The notes beneath the pieces were generated by a model. It was not told where the DNA came from. It searched no databases and was given only the letters and a program-made list of their open reading frames with translations. The position numbers and the translations under genes were made by a program. Below, piece by piece: positions 7,944 to 16,897 of a stretch of 64,000 nucleotides of DNA. The DNA comes from Runella sp. CRIBMP (lineage in GTDB: Bacteria > Bacteroidota > Bacteroidia > Cytophagales > Spirosomataceae), in contig NZ_JAAAKZ010000001.1 in NCBI RefSeq assembly GCF_009905605.1, positions 868,001 to 932,000 of the forward strand. Reading direction: 5' to 3'. Every line of letters starts with the position of its first letter. Position 1 is the stretch's first letter.

Positions 7944-9584
7944 ATGACAAAATATATCTCTAAGTTTCTGCTGTTCTTAATAACAGCAACGGCATTCTTC
8001 GGAAGTTATGCCCAAATTCCTCTGCCAGTTTCTAAGCATAAGTTTGTGGTCATTGCCCACCGTGGCAACCACGTGAATGTGCCTGAAAACTCCCTTGCTT
8101 CTTACGAAGAAGCAATTAAAAGCGGGGCAGATTATGTAGAAGTCGATATCCGGACGAGCAAAGACGGGGTGTTGGTCATTCATCATGACGGAACCCTCGA
8201 CCGTATGACTACCACAACGGGAGAGGTCAAAGCCAAGACATTTGCCGAACTGAGCCAACTTCAGCTCAAAAGCCCCAAAGCGGAGGATGCCACCGTTTAC
8301 CGAATTCCGACTTTTCGGGAAGTGTTGAAGTTGTGCAAGAATCGGATTAATATTTATCTGGATTTTAAAGACGCCGACGTGGCCGAAACCTGGAAACAGA
8401 TTCAGGAAGAAGGCATGGAAAAGCAGATTGTGGTGTACCTCAACAAAGTGCCCTACTACAAACAATGGCGGAGTATTGCCCCTCAGATGCCGCTGATGAC
8501 CAGTTTGTTGGACGACATTAAGAACCCCCAACAGCTAAAGTTCTTTTTGGGCCAGGTAAAAGTAGAGGTGCTGGATAACATCTCCGAACAAGCAATGGTG
8601 CAAACCGCGCAGGAAGAAGGCGTGGCCGTTTGGCTCGATGTTCAAAGCCCTTCTGAAGGCAAAGATGCGTGGGATTCAGCGTTGAGCAAGGGGGTGCAGG
8701 GTGTCCAAACCGACCATCCCGAAGCGTTGGTCAATTACCTAAAAACCAATAATTGGCGCGATGGAGTGGCCAAAAATGCGGTCATTGTTCCCAAAAAGCC
8801 CGCGTATCAATCCCTGTTGGATGTGCCGTACGCCAAGGGCGAAGGGAAAGAAAATATGCTGGACGCCTACATCCCCGAAAATCATACGCCTGATACCAAA
8901 GTGCTAGTCTACATCCACGGCGGTTCGTGGAGTCGGGGTGATAAAAGCGAATTTCCGAAACAACTCATTGATGAATTGGTCGGTGTAAAAAAGTACATCG
9001 TGGTTTCGATGAATTATCGTTTGGTCAAAGACGGAAAAAATCTGTTTCCTGCTCAAATCGAAGACGTTAAAAAAGCCATTGCTTTTCTGTCGGCTCAATC
9101 CAAACGCTACCGATTTAACGGCAACGAATTTGCCCTCATGGGCGGCAGTGCGGGGGCGCATTTGGCCTTACTCTATGCCTACGCCCATGACCCCAACAAA
9201 CAAGTAAAAACTGTATTGAACCTCTGGGGGCCTACCGACCTGACCGACAAGTCTGTGCGGGCTGATGGCAGTGATGCCAACAATACCGTTATTCGGTTTT
9301 TGGGCGAGGCCGACCCTAAAGCACAAATTTGTGTAGATGCCAGCCCGCTGCTACACCTCACCAAAGAAAGCGGTGTGCCCACCATTTCATTCCACGGGGT
9401 AGAAGACCCTTTGGTGCACGTAAGTCAGGCCGAAAATCTACACAAAAAACTTCAATCCTTAGGAATCCTGACCCAATTGGAACTGTACCCCCACGAAAAA
9501 CACGGCATGAGCGCTTCGGCGGCGGTGGATGTTTTTGGAAAAATGGTCCAGTGGCTCGAAAAACAATATCCTGTTGTTAAATAA
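7944..9584 (+). CDS. Bifunctional secreted protein: GDPD domain fused to alpha/beta-hydrolase esterase
   Basis: Two catalytic domains in one 546-residue exported protein. Residues about 25-265 form a GDPD barrel with canonical HRGNHVNVPENS and VEVDIRTSKDG, HHDGTLDR motifs. Residues about 275-546 form an alpha/beta-hydrolase of the acetyl-esterase (BD-FAE-like) type: oxyanion motif VYIHGGSWSRGD, nucleophile elbow MGGSAGAHLA (Ser in GxSxG), an Asp near FHGVEDPLVH and the catalytic His in HEKHGMS. The second domain could remove acyl groups, giving sequential deacylation and phosphodiester cleavage, an inference from the fusion. A signal peptide ends near SYAQ. The gene before it is a single-domain GDPD paralogue. 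Confidence 0.93.
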   Translation: MTKYISKFLLFLITATAFFGSYAQIPLPVSKHKFVVIAHRGNHVNVPENSLASYEEAIKSGADYVEVDIRTSKDGVLVIHHDGTLDRMTTTTGEVKAKTFAELSQLQLKSPKAEDATVYRIPTFREVLKLCKNRINIYLDFKDADVAETWKQIQEEGMEKQIVVYLNKVPYYKQWRSIAPQMPLMTSLLDDIKNPQQLKFFLGQVKVEVLDNISEQAMVQTAQEEGVAVWLDVQSPSEGKDAWDSALSKGVQGVQTDHPEALVNYLKTNNWRDGVAKNAVIVPKKPAYQSLLDVPYAKGEGKENMLDAYIPENHTPDTKVLVYIHGGSWSRGDKSEFPKQLIDELVGVKKYIVVSMNYRLVKDGKNLFPAQIEDVKKAIAFLSAQSKRYRFNGNEFALMGGSAGAHLALLYAYAHDPNKQVKTVLNLWGPTDLTDKSVRADGSDANNTVIRFLGEADPKAQICVDASPLLHLTKESGVPTISFHGVEDPLVHVSQAENLHKKLQSLGILTQLELYPHEKHGMSASAAVDVFGKMVQWLEKQYPVVK

Positions 9585-9618
9585 ACATAATCTATTCAAA
9601 CTCCCATCAAGCCGCTAT

Positions 9619-9655
9619 GGAGCAAAGTAATGGATGCGCTTAAATGCTTTGCTCC
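9619..9655. repeat. 9-bp inverted repeat between the GDPD-esterase and phosphatase genes
   Basis: GGAGCAAAG (9619-9627) and CTTTGCTCC (9647-9655) are a perfect inverted repeat with a 19-base loop and no T tract. It could be a weak terminator or a structured leader. An in-frame ATG at 9634 lies in the loop, which argues against that codon being the start of the phosphatase. Confidence 0.6.
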
Positions 9656-9675
9656 TTGGCGTGAATCAACCCACC

Positions 9676-11445
9676 ATGAAACTTACTGCTTTTTCCACCT
9701 CAATCTTCTTGAGTGCTTTCTTGATTTTTGGCACCGCCGCCACTACCGATTCCACGGTTCATAAAGTGATGGACAATGTGGTCACGCGGTTGTATCAAAA
9801 ACTGACACCTGTCCAACTTGACACCATTTCGGAAGCCTACATTCTGCCTTTTTTAACGAACGAAGAAAAACAGACCCTCGCTACTCGTTACTGGACGTTT
9901 GACGTAAATGTACCCGTGGTCGTATCTCTCATGCGCGACCAAGCCCAGAAAGTGCCGCCGTTTTGGTTGGCAAAAAGTGGGTTTCAAAAAACAGGTATGC
10001 TGGTAAAAAATGAAGAATATACCTACGAAGTCTGGCAAAAGAAATTTTCTAAAGGTAAAGTGGAGTTGGGAATAAACGGGTTTGACAAGCACCGCCCCGT
10101 GTTTTTTGTGGGCGTAGGGCCGCAGAAAAAAAGCGATAAACTGACTATCTCAAACGTTTTTCCCGCCAACCAACACATCGAAGATTTTAAAGTTGGGGCC
10201 TTTACGTACCATGATTGGGACGAACTCAGGCTTACGGAAGTGCCGCCCGCATTGCAGGGGCAACAATTGTTGACCACCATTCGTGGGCGCGCCCGGGAAG
10301 CTCATTTGGTGAAAGCCTTCCGTCAGACCGACTATCCCGCCGGCAACAAACCCGATCAGTTGCTGCTTTCGTGGAGTGCCGACCCTTCTAACACCATTGA
10401 TGTGCAGTGGCGTACGCAGGCGGCGGTTAAAGCAGGAAAAGTACAATACTGGAAAAAAAACTCGACCGATACGCTGACCGCCAACGCATTGCCGTTTCAG
10501 ATGGAAGACCGCCTGCTGCGCAACGACCGTTATATTCAGCGTTTTACGGCCAAACTAACCCAACTTGCGCCTGCCACCGCGTATGCGTATCGGGTGGGTT
10601 CTGCGAGTACGGGTTGGTCAGAAGTGGCTGATTTTAGGACCGAAGCGGCCCAGCCAGAGGCGTTTTCGTTTGTGTGGTTTGGCGATACGCACAAATCGCC
10701 CGATTGGGGGCGAATGGCCCGTCAAACGCTCGAACGTCACCCCGAAATTTCCTTTTATTCGGTCATCGGCGACTTGGTCAGTACGGGCCTTGACCGCAAT
10801 GAGTGGGATGAGTTTTTTCATCATTCGGGAAAGATTTTTAGTCAAAAACCCTTTATGCCTATTCCTGGCAACCACGACAGTCAGGATGGGCTGGGCGCGG
10901 CGATGTACCAAAACCTGTTTAGCTTGCCTGCCAATGGGCCTGACAAGGTGCCTTCTGAGCGAACCTACGCTTTTCATTACCAAAATGCCTTGTTTATCAT
11001 GCTCGATGGCACGTCACCCATTGATGCGCAAACGGCTTGGATTGAAAAGCAGCTTTCGCAAACCAAAGCCCAGTGGAAGTTTGTGATGCTGCACTTCCCG
11101 CCCTATAATTTTGAAGAAGATTATGCGCAAATTCGCAAAGAATGGGGTGTGCTGTTTGACCGTTATCACGTTGATATGGTCATGAGTGGGCACGTGCATT
11201 ACTACATGCGTAGCAAACCCATGTATGCCGAAAAACCTGTTGATTCTCCCGCCAAAGGCACGATTTATACCATTTCTATCAGTATTCCGAGCCAACACAA
11301 AAACTGGCCTGAAGAGCCCTACGCGGCGACGCGTTTTCAGAGTGGACCCGTGTACCAGCACATCCGTATCGACAAAAACAAATTGAGCCTGCGCTGTCTC
11401 GACGAGTTTGGAAAAGTGAAGGATGAATTTACGATTGAGAAATAA
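9676..11445 (+). CDS. Secreted purple-acid-phosphatase-like metallophosphoesterase
   Basis: The ATG at 9676 starts a signal peptide (MKLTAFSTSIFLSAFLIFGT). The first ~220 residues are a family-specific N-terminal region, then a fibronectin-like purple acid phosphatase N-domain (LLLSWSADPSNTIDVQWRT, with YRVGSASTGWSE) and a calcineurin-type core from about residue 325. The five metal-binding blocks are all present: FGDTHKSPDW, IGDLVSTGLDRNEW, IPGNHDSQDG, MLHFPPYN and MSGHVHYYMR. The enzyme should hydrolyse phosphomonoesters or diesters outside the cytoplasm. It follows the two GDPDs on the same strand, which suggests that phosphodiesters are cut and then dephosphorylated by neighbouring gene products. 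The longer frame from 9634 is unlikely. Confidence 0.92.
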   Translation: MKLTAFSTSIFLSAFLIFGTAATTDSTVHKVMDNVVTRLYQKLTPVQLDTISEAYILPFLTNEEKQTLATRYWTFDVNVPVVVSLMRDQAQKVPPFWLAKSGFQKTGMLVKNEEYTYEVWQKKFSKGKVELGINGFDKHRPVFFVGVGPQKKSDKLTISNVFPANQHIEDFKVGAFTYHDWDELRLTEVPPALQGQQLLTTIRGRAREAHLVKAFRQTDYPAGNKPDQLLLSWSADPSNTIDVQWRTQAAVKAGKVQYWKKNSTDTLTANALPFQMEDRLLRNDRYIQRFTAKLTQLAPATAYAYRVGSASTGWSEVADFRTEAAQPEAFSFVWFGDTHKSPDWGRMARQTLERHPEISFYSVIGDLVSTGLDRNEWDEFFHHSGKIFSQKPFMPIPGNHDSQDGLGAAMYQNLFSLPANGPDKVPSERTYAFHYQNALFIMLDGTSPIDAQTAWIEKQLSQTKAQWKFVMLHFPPYNFEEDYAQIRKEWGVLFDRYHVDMVMSGHVHYYMRSKPMYAEKPVDSPAKGTIYTISISIPSQHKNWPEEPYAATRFQSGPVYQHIRIDKNKLSLRCLDEFGKVKDEFTIEK

Positions 11446-11526
11446 AAAGGCCACCCTGATTTAGGTTCATTCATGTAAAATTCGCTGAATCCCTGTACCT
11501 TTAGTCTTTATTTTAACGAATTAGGT

Positions 11527-12855
11527 ATGACTTTCGACGAATTAAATCTCAATAAACCACTGCTCAATGCCCTCAATGACCTAGGCTTTACGACGCCTAC
11601 GGCCATTCAGCAAAAAGTATTTTCGGTGGTGATGTCGGGGCAAGACGTGTACGGGATTGCACAAACGGGTACGGGAAAAACCTTGGCGTATCTGTTGCCT
11701 TGCCTTCGGCAATTTCAGTTTTCCAAAGAAAAAAATCCGCAGGTAGTTATTTTGGTGCCCACCCGAGAACTGGTGGTGCAGGTGGTGGAGTCGGTCAAGA
11801 AACTTACCCCTTACATGAGCGTAGTTACGGTGGGCGTGTACGGAGGCGTAAACATGAAGCCGCAAGTGGCGGAGGTCTCGCAGGGCGTAGATGTGTTGGT
11901 GGCAACGCCCGGGCGCTTGGTGGATATGTTGTCGAGCGGGGTGATCAAGCCCAAAGCCGTGAAAAAACTGGTGCTGGATGAGGCCGACGAAATGCTCAAT
12001 CTGGGCTTTCGAGCGCAGTTGAAACTCATCTTGGATACCTTGCCCGAAAAACGCCAAAACCTTTTGTTTTCGGCCACCATCACCGACGAAGTGGAGCAGT
12101 TGATGCAGGAATATTTTCACCATCCCGTCAAAGTGGAGGCCACCCCAGCAGGTACGCCGTTGGAAAATATCTACCAAATGGCCTATCAAGTGCCCAATTT
12201 CTACACAAAAGTAAATCTGCTAGAATTGCTTCTTGGCCACGACCCCGACATGGTCAAAGTGCTGGTTTTTGCGGCGACTAAGACCTTGGCCAATCAATTG
12301 TTTGAACAACTGGAAAAGCAATTTGGCGATACGGTGAGCGTGATTCACTCCAACAAAGCCCAAATGCAGCGTTTTGAGGCCGTTAATCGCTTTCAGAGCG
12401 GGGCTTGTCGCGTACTCATTGCCACCGACGTCATTGCGCGCGGATTGGATGTCTCGGAAGTTTCGCACGTTATTAACTTTGATTTGCCGGAACTTCCCGA
12501 AACCTACATCCACCGCATCGGACGTACGGGCCGGGTGGATAAAAAAGGCATCGCCATCAGTTTTATCATGGAAAAAGAAAAGGAGCAGCAGGAAGCCATC
12601 GAAGCCCTCATGAAGCAGCCGATTCCGATGCGTCCGTTGCCCAAATTACTCGAAATTTCGGACGAGCTGACCCCCGAAGAAAGAGATACAGGGTACACGA
12701 AAATCATCAGCGTAAAAATTGTCAAAAGCGATACCTTCGGTGGTGCTTTTCACGAAAAGACCGAAAAGAACCAAAAGGTAAACGTGCGCCGCAATCACGC
12801 CAAAGAAATGATGAAAAAGTACGGCAAGCCGATTCGAAAAACCCGAAAATCATAA
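11527..12855 (+). CDS. DEAD-box ATP-dependent RNA helicase
   Basis: Cytoplasmic RNA-unwinding ATPase with every DEAD-box motif in order: Q motif (FTTPTAIQQ), motif I AQTGTGKT, Ia PTRELV, Ib TPGRLVDM, II DEAD, III SAT, IV VLVFAATK, V ATDVIARGLD and VI HRIGRTGR. The C-terminal tail is short and basic (NHAKEMMKKYGKPIRKTRKS), a common RNA-binding tail. At 442 residues it is a compact RhlE-like member involved in ribosome assembly or RNA turnover; the exact paralogue cannot be assigned from sequence alone. It is monocistronic, preceded by a TACCTTTA -7-like element (11496) and followed by a strong terminator. Confidence 0.96.
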   Translation: MTFDELNLNKPLLNALNDLGFTTPTAIQQKVFSVVMSGQDVYGIAQTGTGKTLAYLLPCLRQFQFSKEKNPQVVILVPTRELVVQVVESVKKLTPYMSVVTVGVYGGVNMKPQVAEVSQGVDVLVATPGRLVDMLSSGVIKPKAVKKLVLDEADEMLNLGFRAQLKLILDTLPEKRQNLLFSATITDEVEQLMQEYFHHPVKVEATPAGTPLENIYQMAYQVPNFYTKVNLLELLLGHDPDMVKVLVFAATKTLANQLFEQLEKQFGDTVSVIHSNKAQMQRFEAVNRFQSGACRVLIATDVIARGLDVSEVSHVINFDLPELPETYIHRIGRTGRVDKKGIAISFIMEKEKEQQEAIEALMKQPIPMRPLPKLLEISDELTPEERDTGYTKIISVKIVKSDTFGGAFHEKTEKNQKVNVRRNHAKEMMKKYGKPIRKTRKS

Positions 12856-12868
12856 CCCATTTATTGCC

Positions 12869-12899
12869 GAGGGTGGTGAGAACACCGCCCTCTTTTTTT
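12869..12899 (+). terminator. Rho-independent terminator of the helicase gene
   Basis: Ten-bp stem GAGGGTGGTG (12869-12878) and CACCGCCCTC (12883-12892) with one G-T wobble, a 4-base AGAA loop and seven T. This is the clearest intrinsic terminator in the left third of the window. Confidence 0.92.
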
Positions 12900-13027
12900 G
12901 TCATTGGGAAGCAGAACCGTATAGTCTGTCCATCTCTCTTAAATCCATACCTTAACGTAAGGAGTAAATAAGCGCCAAACATACCTTCTTAACCAAGAAA
13001 AAGACTTCAATCTACGGGTGGAAGGTT

Positions 13028-15358
13028 ATGACGATACGGTTACAAAATTTGGCTTTATTGGCGGCTACGGTGTTTGTTTTTGCCGCAAATTATCCTTCCC
13101 CAAAAGAAGACATTCAGCGGCCGTGGGAGGTATGGGCCATTCGCTCGGTGCTCGACAAAAAGCCCCGCATGCTGACCTTGGCGTTGGATAAGGAATGCTA
13201 CGCCGCGTACGACCTGGTCAAAGGTAAACTGTACAAAGTGTGGAAAGGCGGGATTACGCTGGAAGGGGCGGCTTATACCAACAAAAAAGACATTCAGCCA
13301 GGCTCATGGGGCACCGCCTACATGTGCGACAGCCTGCCCGCGTCGCCGTGGCATGTTAGCATCCGTGGGAATGACGAGCCTGCCCGCGTACTGTACAAAG
13401 GTTATGCCTTCAAAAACCAACAGATTTATCTGCATTTTGCGTTAGTGCTCTCTTCCAAAGACACCGTTCTGGTGACGGAGCGCCCCGAATTTGTACGCAA
13501 TACGGCTGGAAAGCCTGGACTGGAAAGAATGATTACTACATCAAAGGTTCCGGAAGGAGTGGCTGTTTCTTTACAAACATTCGAGGGAATAAGGGCGTTG
13601 CCTTCTAACAAAACAACTTACCTAGCCACTTATTTTGACCCGTTGCCAGAGCAGTTTCCGCCGCCACCTACCCCCAAAGCCGTTCATCCGGGACGGGCGC
13701 TGATGGACAAAAGCGACTGTTTTGTGTGTCATAAAGTCGACGAAAACGAAGTGGGGCCGGCGTTTCAGCGCGTGGCGCAACGCTATCCTAACAACAAGAA
13801 ATCGGTGGATTTGTTGGTAAATAAAATTAGGGAAGGCGGCACGGGAGTTTGGGGTACTGGGGTGATGAATTCGCACGCTTTGCTGACCGAACCGGAACTG
13901 ACGGCCATGGTCAGTTATATTTTTACCCTTAAACCCAAAGAAATTGTTGTCCAAAAGCCGGTGGGCCAACCCAAAAAAGAACAGGTGGTGCAACGAATAA
14001 ACTCTCCCGGTTTTGGGGCACCGTTGGAGAAAGTACACCCAAGTTATGATCTGCAAACGCTGCACACCAAAAACTTCAAACCCCGGGTGGGGGCGTTGGC
14101 GTTCAAACCCGACGGGCGGCTTTTGGTCACTACGTGGGACGAAGTAGGCGGCGTGTACCTGCTGGACAATGTCACGACGGGAGATACCAACAAAATCACC
14201 GTCAAACGCATTGCTTCCGGACTAGCTGAACCGCTTGGTATTGAGGTGGTCAACGGGGAAATCTACGTCTTACAAAAACACGAATTAACGAAACTGATTG
14301 ATACCGATGGCGACGAAATTATTGATGAATACCGCGTAGTGTGCAACAGTTGGGGCGTTACTGCCGATTTTCACGAATTTGCTTTTGGATTGGTCTACAA
14401 AGAGGGGTATTTCTACGTGACTCTCTCGATGGCGATGCGCCTCAAACCCGACGAAAAGCAATTGCCCGACCGAGGCCGCACCATCAAAATAGCCCCAAAT
14501 GGTAGTTTTGAGTCCGTCAATTACGGCCTGCGTACGCCCAATGGTATCGGGTTAGGGGTTGATAATGAGTTGTTTGTAACGGATAATCAAGGGCAATGGC
14601 TGCCTGGTAATAAATTCATTCACGTCAAAAAAGGAGAATTCAACGGCATGGCGTGGGGCTGGCTCAGTGACGAACCTGCTCCTCGAATGGTGCCGCCCGC
14701 GATTTGGCTGCCCGAAGATGAGATCGGAAATTCTCCCTCCGAGCCCGTTTTGATAAAAGAGGGCCCCTACAAAGGTCAAATGCTGCACGGCGACGTGACC
14801 CACGGCGGTATTCAACGTGATTTTTTGGAAAAGATAAACGGTGAATACCAAGGCGCTGTCTTTCGGTTCTCGCAGGGATTTGAAGCGGGCGTCAATCGGC
14901 TGCGCTGGGGGCCAGATGGCGCGTTGTATGTGGGAGAAGTAGGTATGGCAGGCGGCGGCTGGAGTTGGAAAGACCGCGTACAGGGGTTACAAAAAATAAA
15001 ATACAACGGCAAAAGTACCTTTGAAATGCTGGCCGTGCGCGCAAAGCCCCAGGGCTTTGAAATTGAATTTACGGAGCCACTCAAAGAAGGACAAAAGCTG
15101 CGCCCCGCTGATATTTTAATCCATCAATGGTGGTATCTGCCGACCAAAAACTACGGCGGCCCCAAAATGGACCTGACCGCGATGAATGTAGAGAAACTCA
15201 GTATTTCGGAAGATAGAACGCGGGTTTTTCTCGAAATTCCGAATCTAAAGAAAGAGCACGTCGTTTACTTTCGCTTGCCAGATACGCTCAAAAGCCATGG
15301 CGGACAATCGCTTTGGTCGTCGGAAGCGTGGTATACTTTAAACAATATTCCGAACTAA
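13028..15358 (+). CDS. Cytochrome c fused to a glucose/sorbosone-dehydrogenase-like beta-propeller
   Basis: A 776-residue exported protein. After a signal peptide (ends near residue 20) comes a ~190-residue region of unknown fold, then a class I cytochrome c domain with haem motif CFVCH at 231-235 and a likely Met ligand in GTGVMNSHALL, ending near residue 300. Residues about 340-690 form a sorbosone-dehydrogenase-type propeller (GALAFKPDGRLLVTTWDE, YGLRTPNGIGLG, LRWGPDGALYVGE), and a short beta domain closes the protein. Such fusions oxidise a sugar or alcohol through a quinone or similar cofactor and pass electrons to the attached haem. The enolase-family gene starts 4 bp after the stop, so both proteins probably act on the same sugar-acid pathway. 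Confidence 0.9.
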   Translation: MTIRLQNLALLAATVFVFAANYPSPKEDIQRPWEVWAIRSVLDKKPRMLTLALDKECYAAYDLVKGKLYKVWKGGITLEGAAYTNKKDIQPGSWGTAYMCDSLPASPWHVSIRGNDEPARVLYKGYAFKNQQIYLHFALVLSSKDTVLVTERPEFVRNTAGKPGLERMITTSKVPEGVAVSLQTFEGIRALPSNKTTYLATYFDPLPEQFPPPPTPKAVHPGRALMDKSDCFVCHKVDENEVGPAFQRVAQRYPNNKKSVDLLVNKIREGGTGVWGTGVMNSHALLTEPELTAMVSYIFTLKPKEIVVQKPVGQPKKEQVVQRINSPGFGAPLEKVHPSYDLQTLHTKNFKPRVGALAFKPDGRLLVTTWDEVGGVYLLDNVTTGDTNKITVKRIASGLAEPLGIEVVNGEIYVLQKHELTKLIDTDGDEIIDEYRVVCNSWGVTADFHEFAFGLVYKEGYFYVTLSMAMRLKPDEKQLPDRGRTIKIAPNGSFESVNYGLRTPNGIGLGVDNELFVTDNQGQWLPGNKFIHVKKGEFNGMAWGWLSDEPAPRMVPPAIWLPEDEIGNSPSEPVLIKEGPYKGQMLHGDVTHGGIQRDFLEKINGEYQGAVFRFSQGFEAGVNRLRWGPDGALYVGEVGMAGGGWSWKDRVQGLQKIKYNGKSTFEMLAVRAKPQGFEIEFTEPLKEGQKLRPADILIHQWWYLPTKNYGGPKMDLTAMNVEKLSISEDRTRVFLEIPNLKKEHVVYFRLPDTLKSHGGQSLWSSEAWYTLNNIPN

Positions 15359-15362
15359 TTTT

Positions 15363-16751
15363 ATGGACTTTTTCAAAAATCAATTCCTTAATCGGCGAGA
15401 ATTTATGAAGTATACGGGCAGCGTGGCGGCATTGGGTTTGGCGGAACCAACTTTTGCCGAAACCCGCGAAAAATTGATAAAAATCAAAAACGTTGATGCC
15501 AATTTTGAACGCGAGCCGCTCAATGCCTACCGTTTTAAGGGCGGCGCCATCACCGATAGTTGGCAGGCCGTGGCCATGATAGAATCCGAGTCGGGGGTTC
15601 GGAAGATCGGTTTGGGCACACAGGGCGTGCTGTGGTCGGATGCGCGGGTGGCGGCGGGCCATTCCGAAAGCGCCGGCAATGCCCTCATGTACGCCATGAG
15701 CGAACGCGCACTGCAGATCATCAAAGGCACTTCTTTTACCAATCCTGTCGATTTGATGGAGCAGGTTTTGCCCGAAGTGCTGGACTACGGCAAAAAAATC
15801 ACGGGCGTGGCAGATTTGCGCAAAACCTTCGCCCTCAATGCGTTGGTATGTGTGGACAATGCAGCGTGGTTGCTGTACGCCCACGAGAACAACATGAAAA
15901 CCTTTGATGAAATGATTCCGACGGCGTATCGGCCAGGGCTGTCGTATCGGCACGAAAAGGTGGCGAGCATTCCTTCGTTTAGCGTCGGGACCACCACGGA
16001 GCGCATCAAAACCGCCGCTGATGAAGGCTATTTTATCCTCAAACTCAAAACGGGGGCGGCGGGTACGCAGAAAGAAATGCTGGAAAAAGACCTTGAATTT
16101 TTGACCGCACTGCACAAGACCATCGGGCATTATGAAACGCCCTACACAAAAAGCGGCAAAATTCCGTACTATTTTGACGCCAACGGCCGCTACGAGCACA
16201 AAGACACCCTACTGCGGTTTTTGGACCATGCTAAAAAAATCGGTGCATTTGACCAAATTGCCGTGGTCGAAGAGCCATTTGCCGAAAACAATGAGGTCTA
16301 TGTAGGAGATTTTGGGGTACGCATTGCTGCCGACGAAAGCGCCCACACCGTCGAAGATGCCGCTCGGCGCATTGAGCAGGGTTATTCGGCCATTGCGGTT
16401 AAGGCCATCGCCAAAACCCTGAGCATGACCATGAAGATTGCGCAGCTTGCCTACGAAAAAAACATCCCCTGCTTCTGTGCCGACCTGACGGTAAGCCCGA
16501 TTCTGGTGGATTGGAACAAATCCGTGGCGGCGCGGCTGCCGCCGTTTCCCAATATGTCGATTGGCTTACAGGAAACCAACGGACATCAATACTACAAAAA
16601 CTGGGACCGACTCATGAGTTATCACCCCAAAGCCAGCGGCACTTGGACAAAAACGGTGAAGGGTGTCTACCCAACCGACGCGTCGTTCTACGCCCAGAGC
16701 GCGGGCATTTTTGAGCCTTCCGCGCATTATGAAGGGTTATTTCCGAGATAG
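15363..16751 (+). CDS. Mandelate racemase / muconate lactonizing enzyme family protein with Tat-like leader
   Basis: Enolase-superfamily enzyme that abstracts an alpha proton from a carboxylate. The core carries the MLE-subgroup residues in order: K227-x-K229 (ILKLKTG), metal ligands D272 (YFDANGR), E303 (VVEEPF) and D324 (AADES), and K347 (IAVKAIAK). The N-terminus NRREFMKYTGSVAALGLA is a twin-arginine-type signal, so the enzyme is likely exported folded, unusual for a family whose studied members are mostly cytoplasmic. Length 462 residues. It lies 4 bp after the cytochrome/dehydrogenase fusion and must be cotranscribed. Epimerase or dehydratase activity on a sugar acid is the likely role; the substrate is unknown. 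Confidence 0.88.
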   Translation: MDFFKNQFLNRREFMKYTGSVAALGLAEPTFAETREKLIKIKNVDANFEREPLNAYRFKGGAITDSWQAVAMIESESGVRKIGLGTQGVLWSDARVAAGHSESAGNALMYAMSERALQIIKGTSFTNPVDLMEQVLPEVLDYGKKITGVADLRKTFALNALVCVDNAAWLLYAHENNMKTFDEMIPTAYRPGLSYRHEKVASIPSFSVGTTTERIKTAADEGYFILKLKTGAAGTQKEMLEKDLEFLTALHKTIGHYETPYTKSGKIPYYFDANGRYEHKDTLLRFLDHAKKIGAFDQIAVVEEPFAENNEVYVGDFGVRIAADESAHTVEDAARRIEQGYSAIAVKAIAKTLSMTMKIAQLAYEKNIPCFCADLTVSPILVDWNKSVAARLPPFPNMSIGLQETNGHQYYKNWDRLMSYHPKASGTWTKTVKGVYPTDASFYAQSAGIFEPSAHYEGLFPR

Positions 16752-16795
16752 ATAAACTTTATCTTAAGTATCAAGGCACAATAAATTTAAGATTT

Positions 16796-16867
16796 ACGCT
16801 AAGGCGCAAAGCTGCAAAGTGTTTATTATCAATAACCTATTCCCTTTGCCACTTTGCGTCTCTGCGT
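16796..16867. repeat. Intergenic palindromic repeat of the GCGCAAAG / CTTTGCGTCTCTGCGT type
   Basis: A left arm (16796-16821, containing ACGCTAAGGCGCAAAG and GCAAAGTG) faces a right arm CACTTTGCGTCTCTGCGT (16850-16867) across about 28 AT-rich bases. The arms pair imperfectly. Sequences built from CTTTGCG and TCTCTGCGT recur as dispersed intergenic repeats in many bacterial genomes. It lies between two convergent genes, where it could also act as a terminator. Confidence 0.7.
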
Positions 16868-16897
16868 GATTAAAATTGTTTTAGTACTTAATACGCG

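Noticed and set aside
15288-16199. 303-residue minus-strand frame
   Set aside because: Lies fully over the enolase-superfamily gene; its length comes from codon bias of the real gene.
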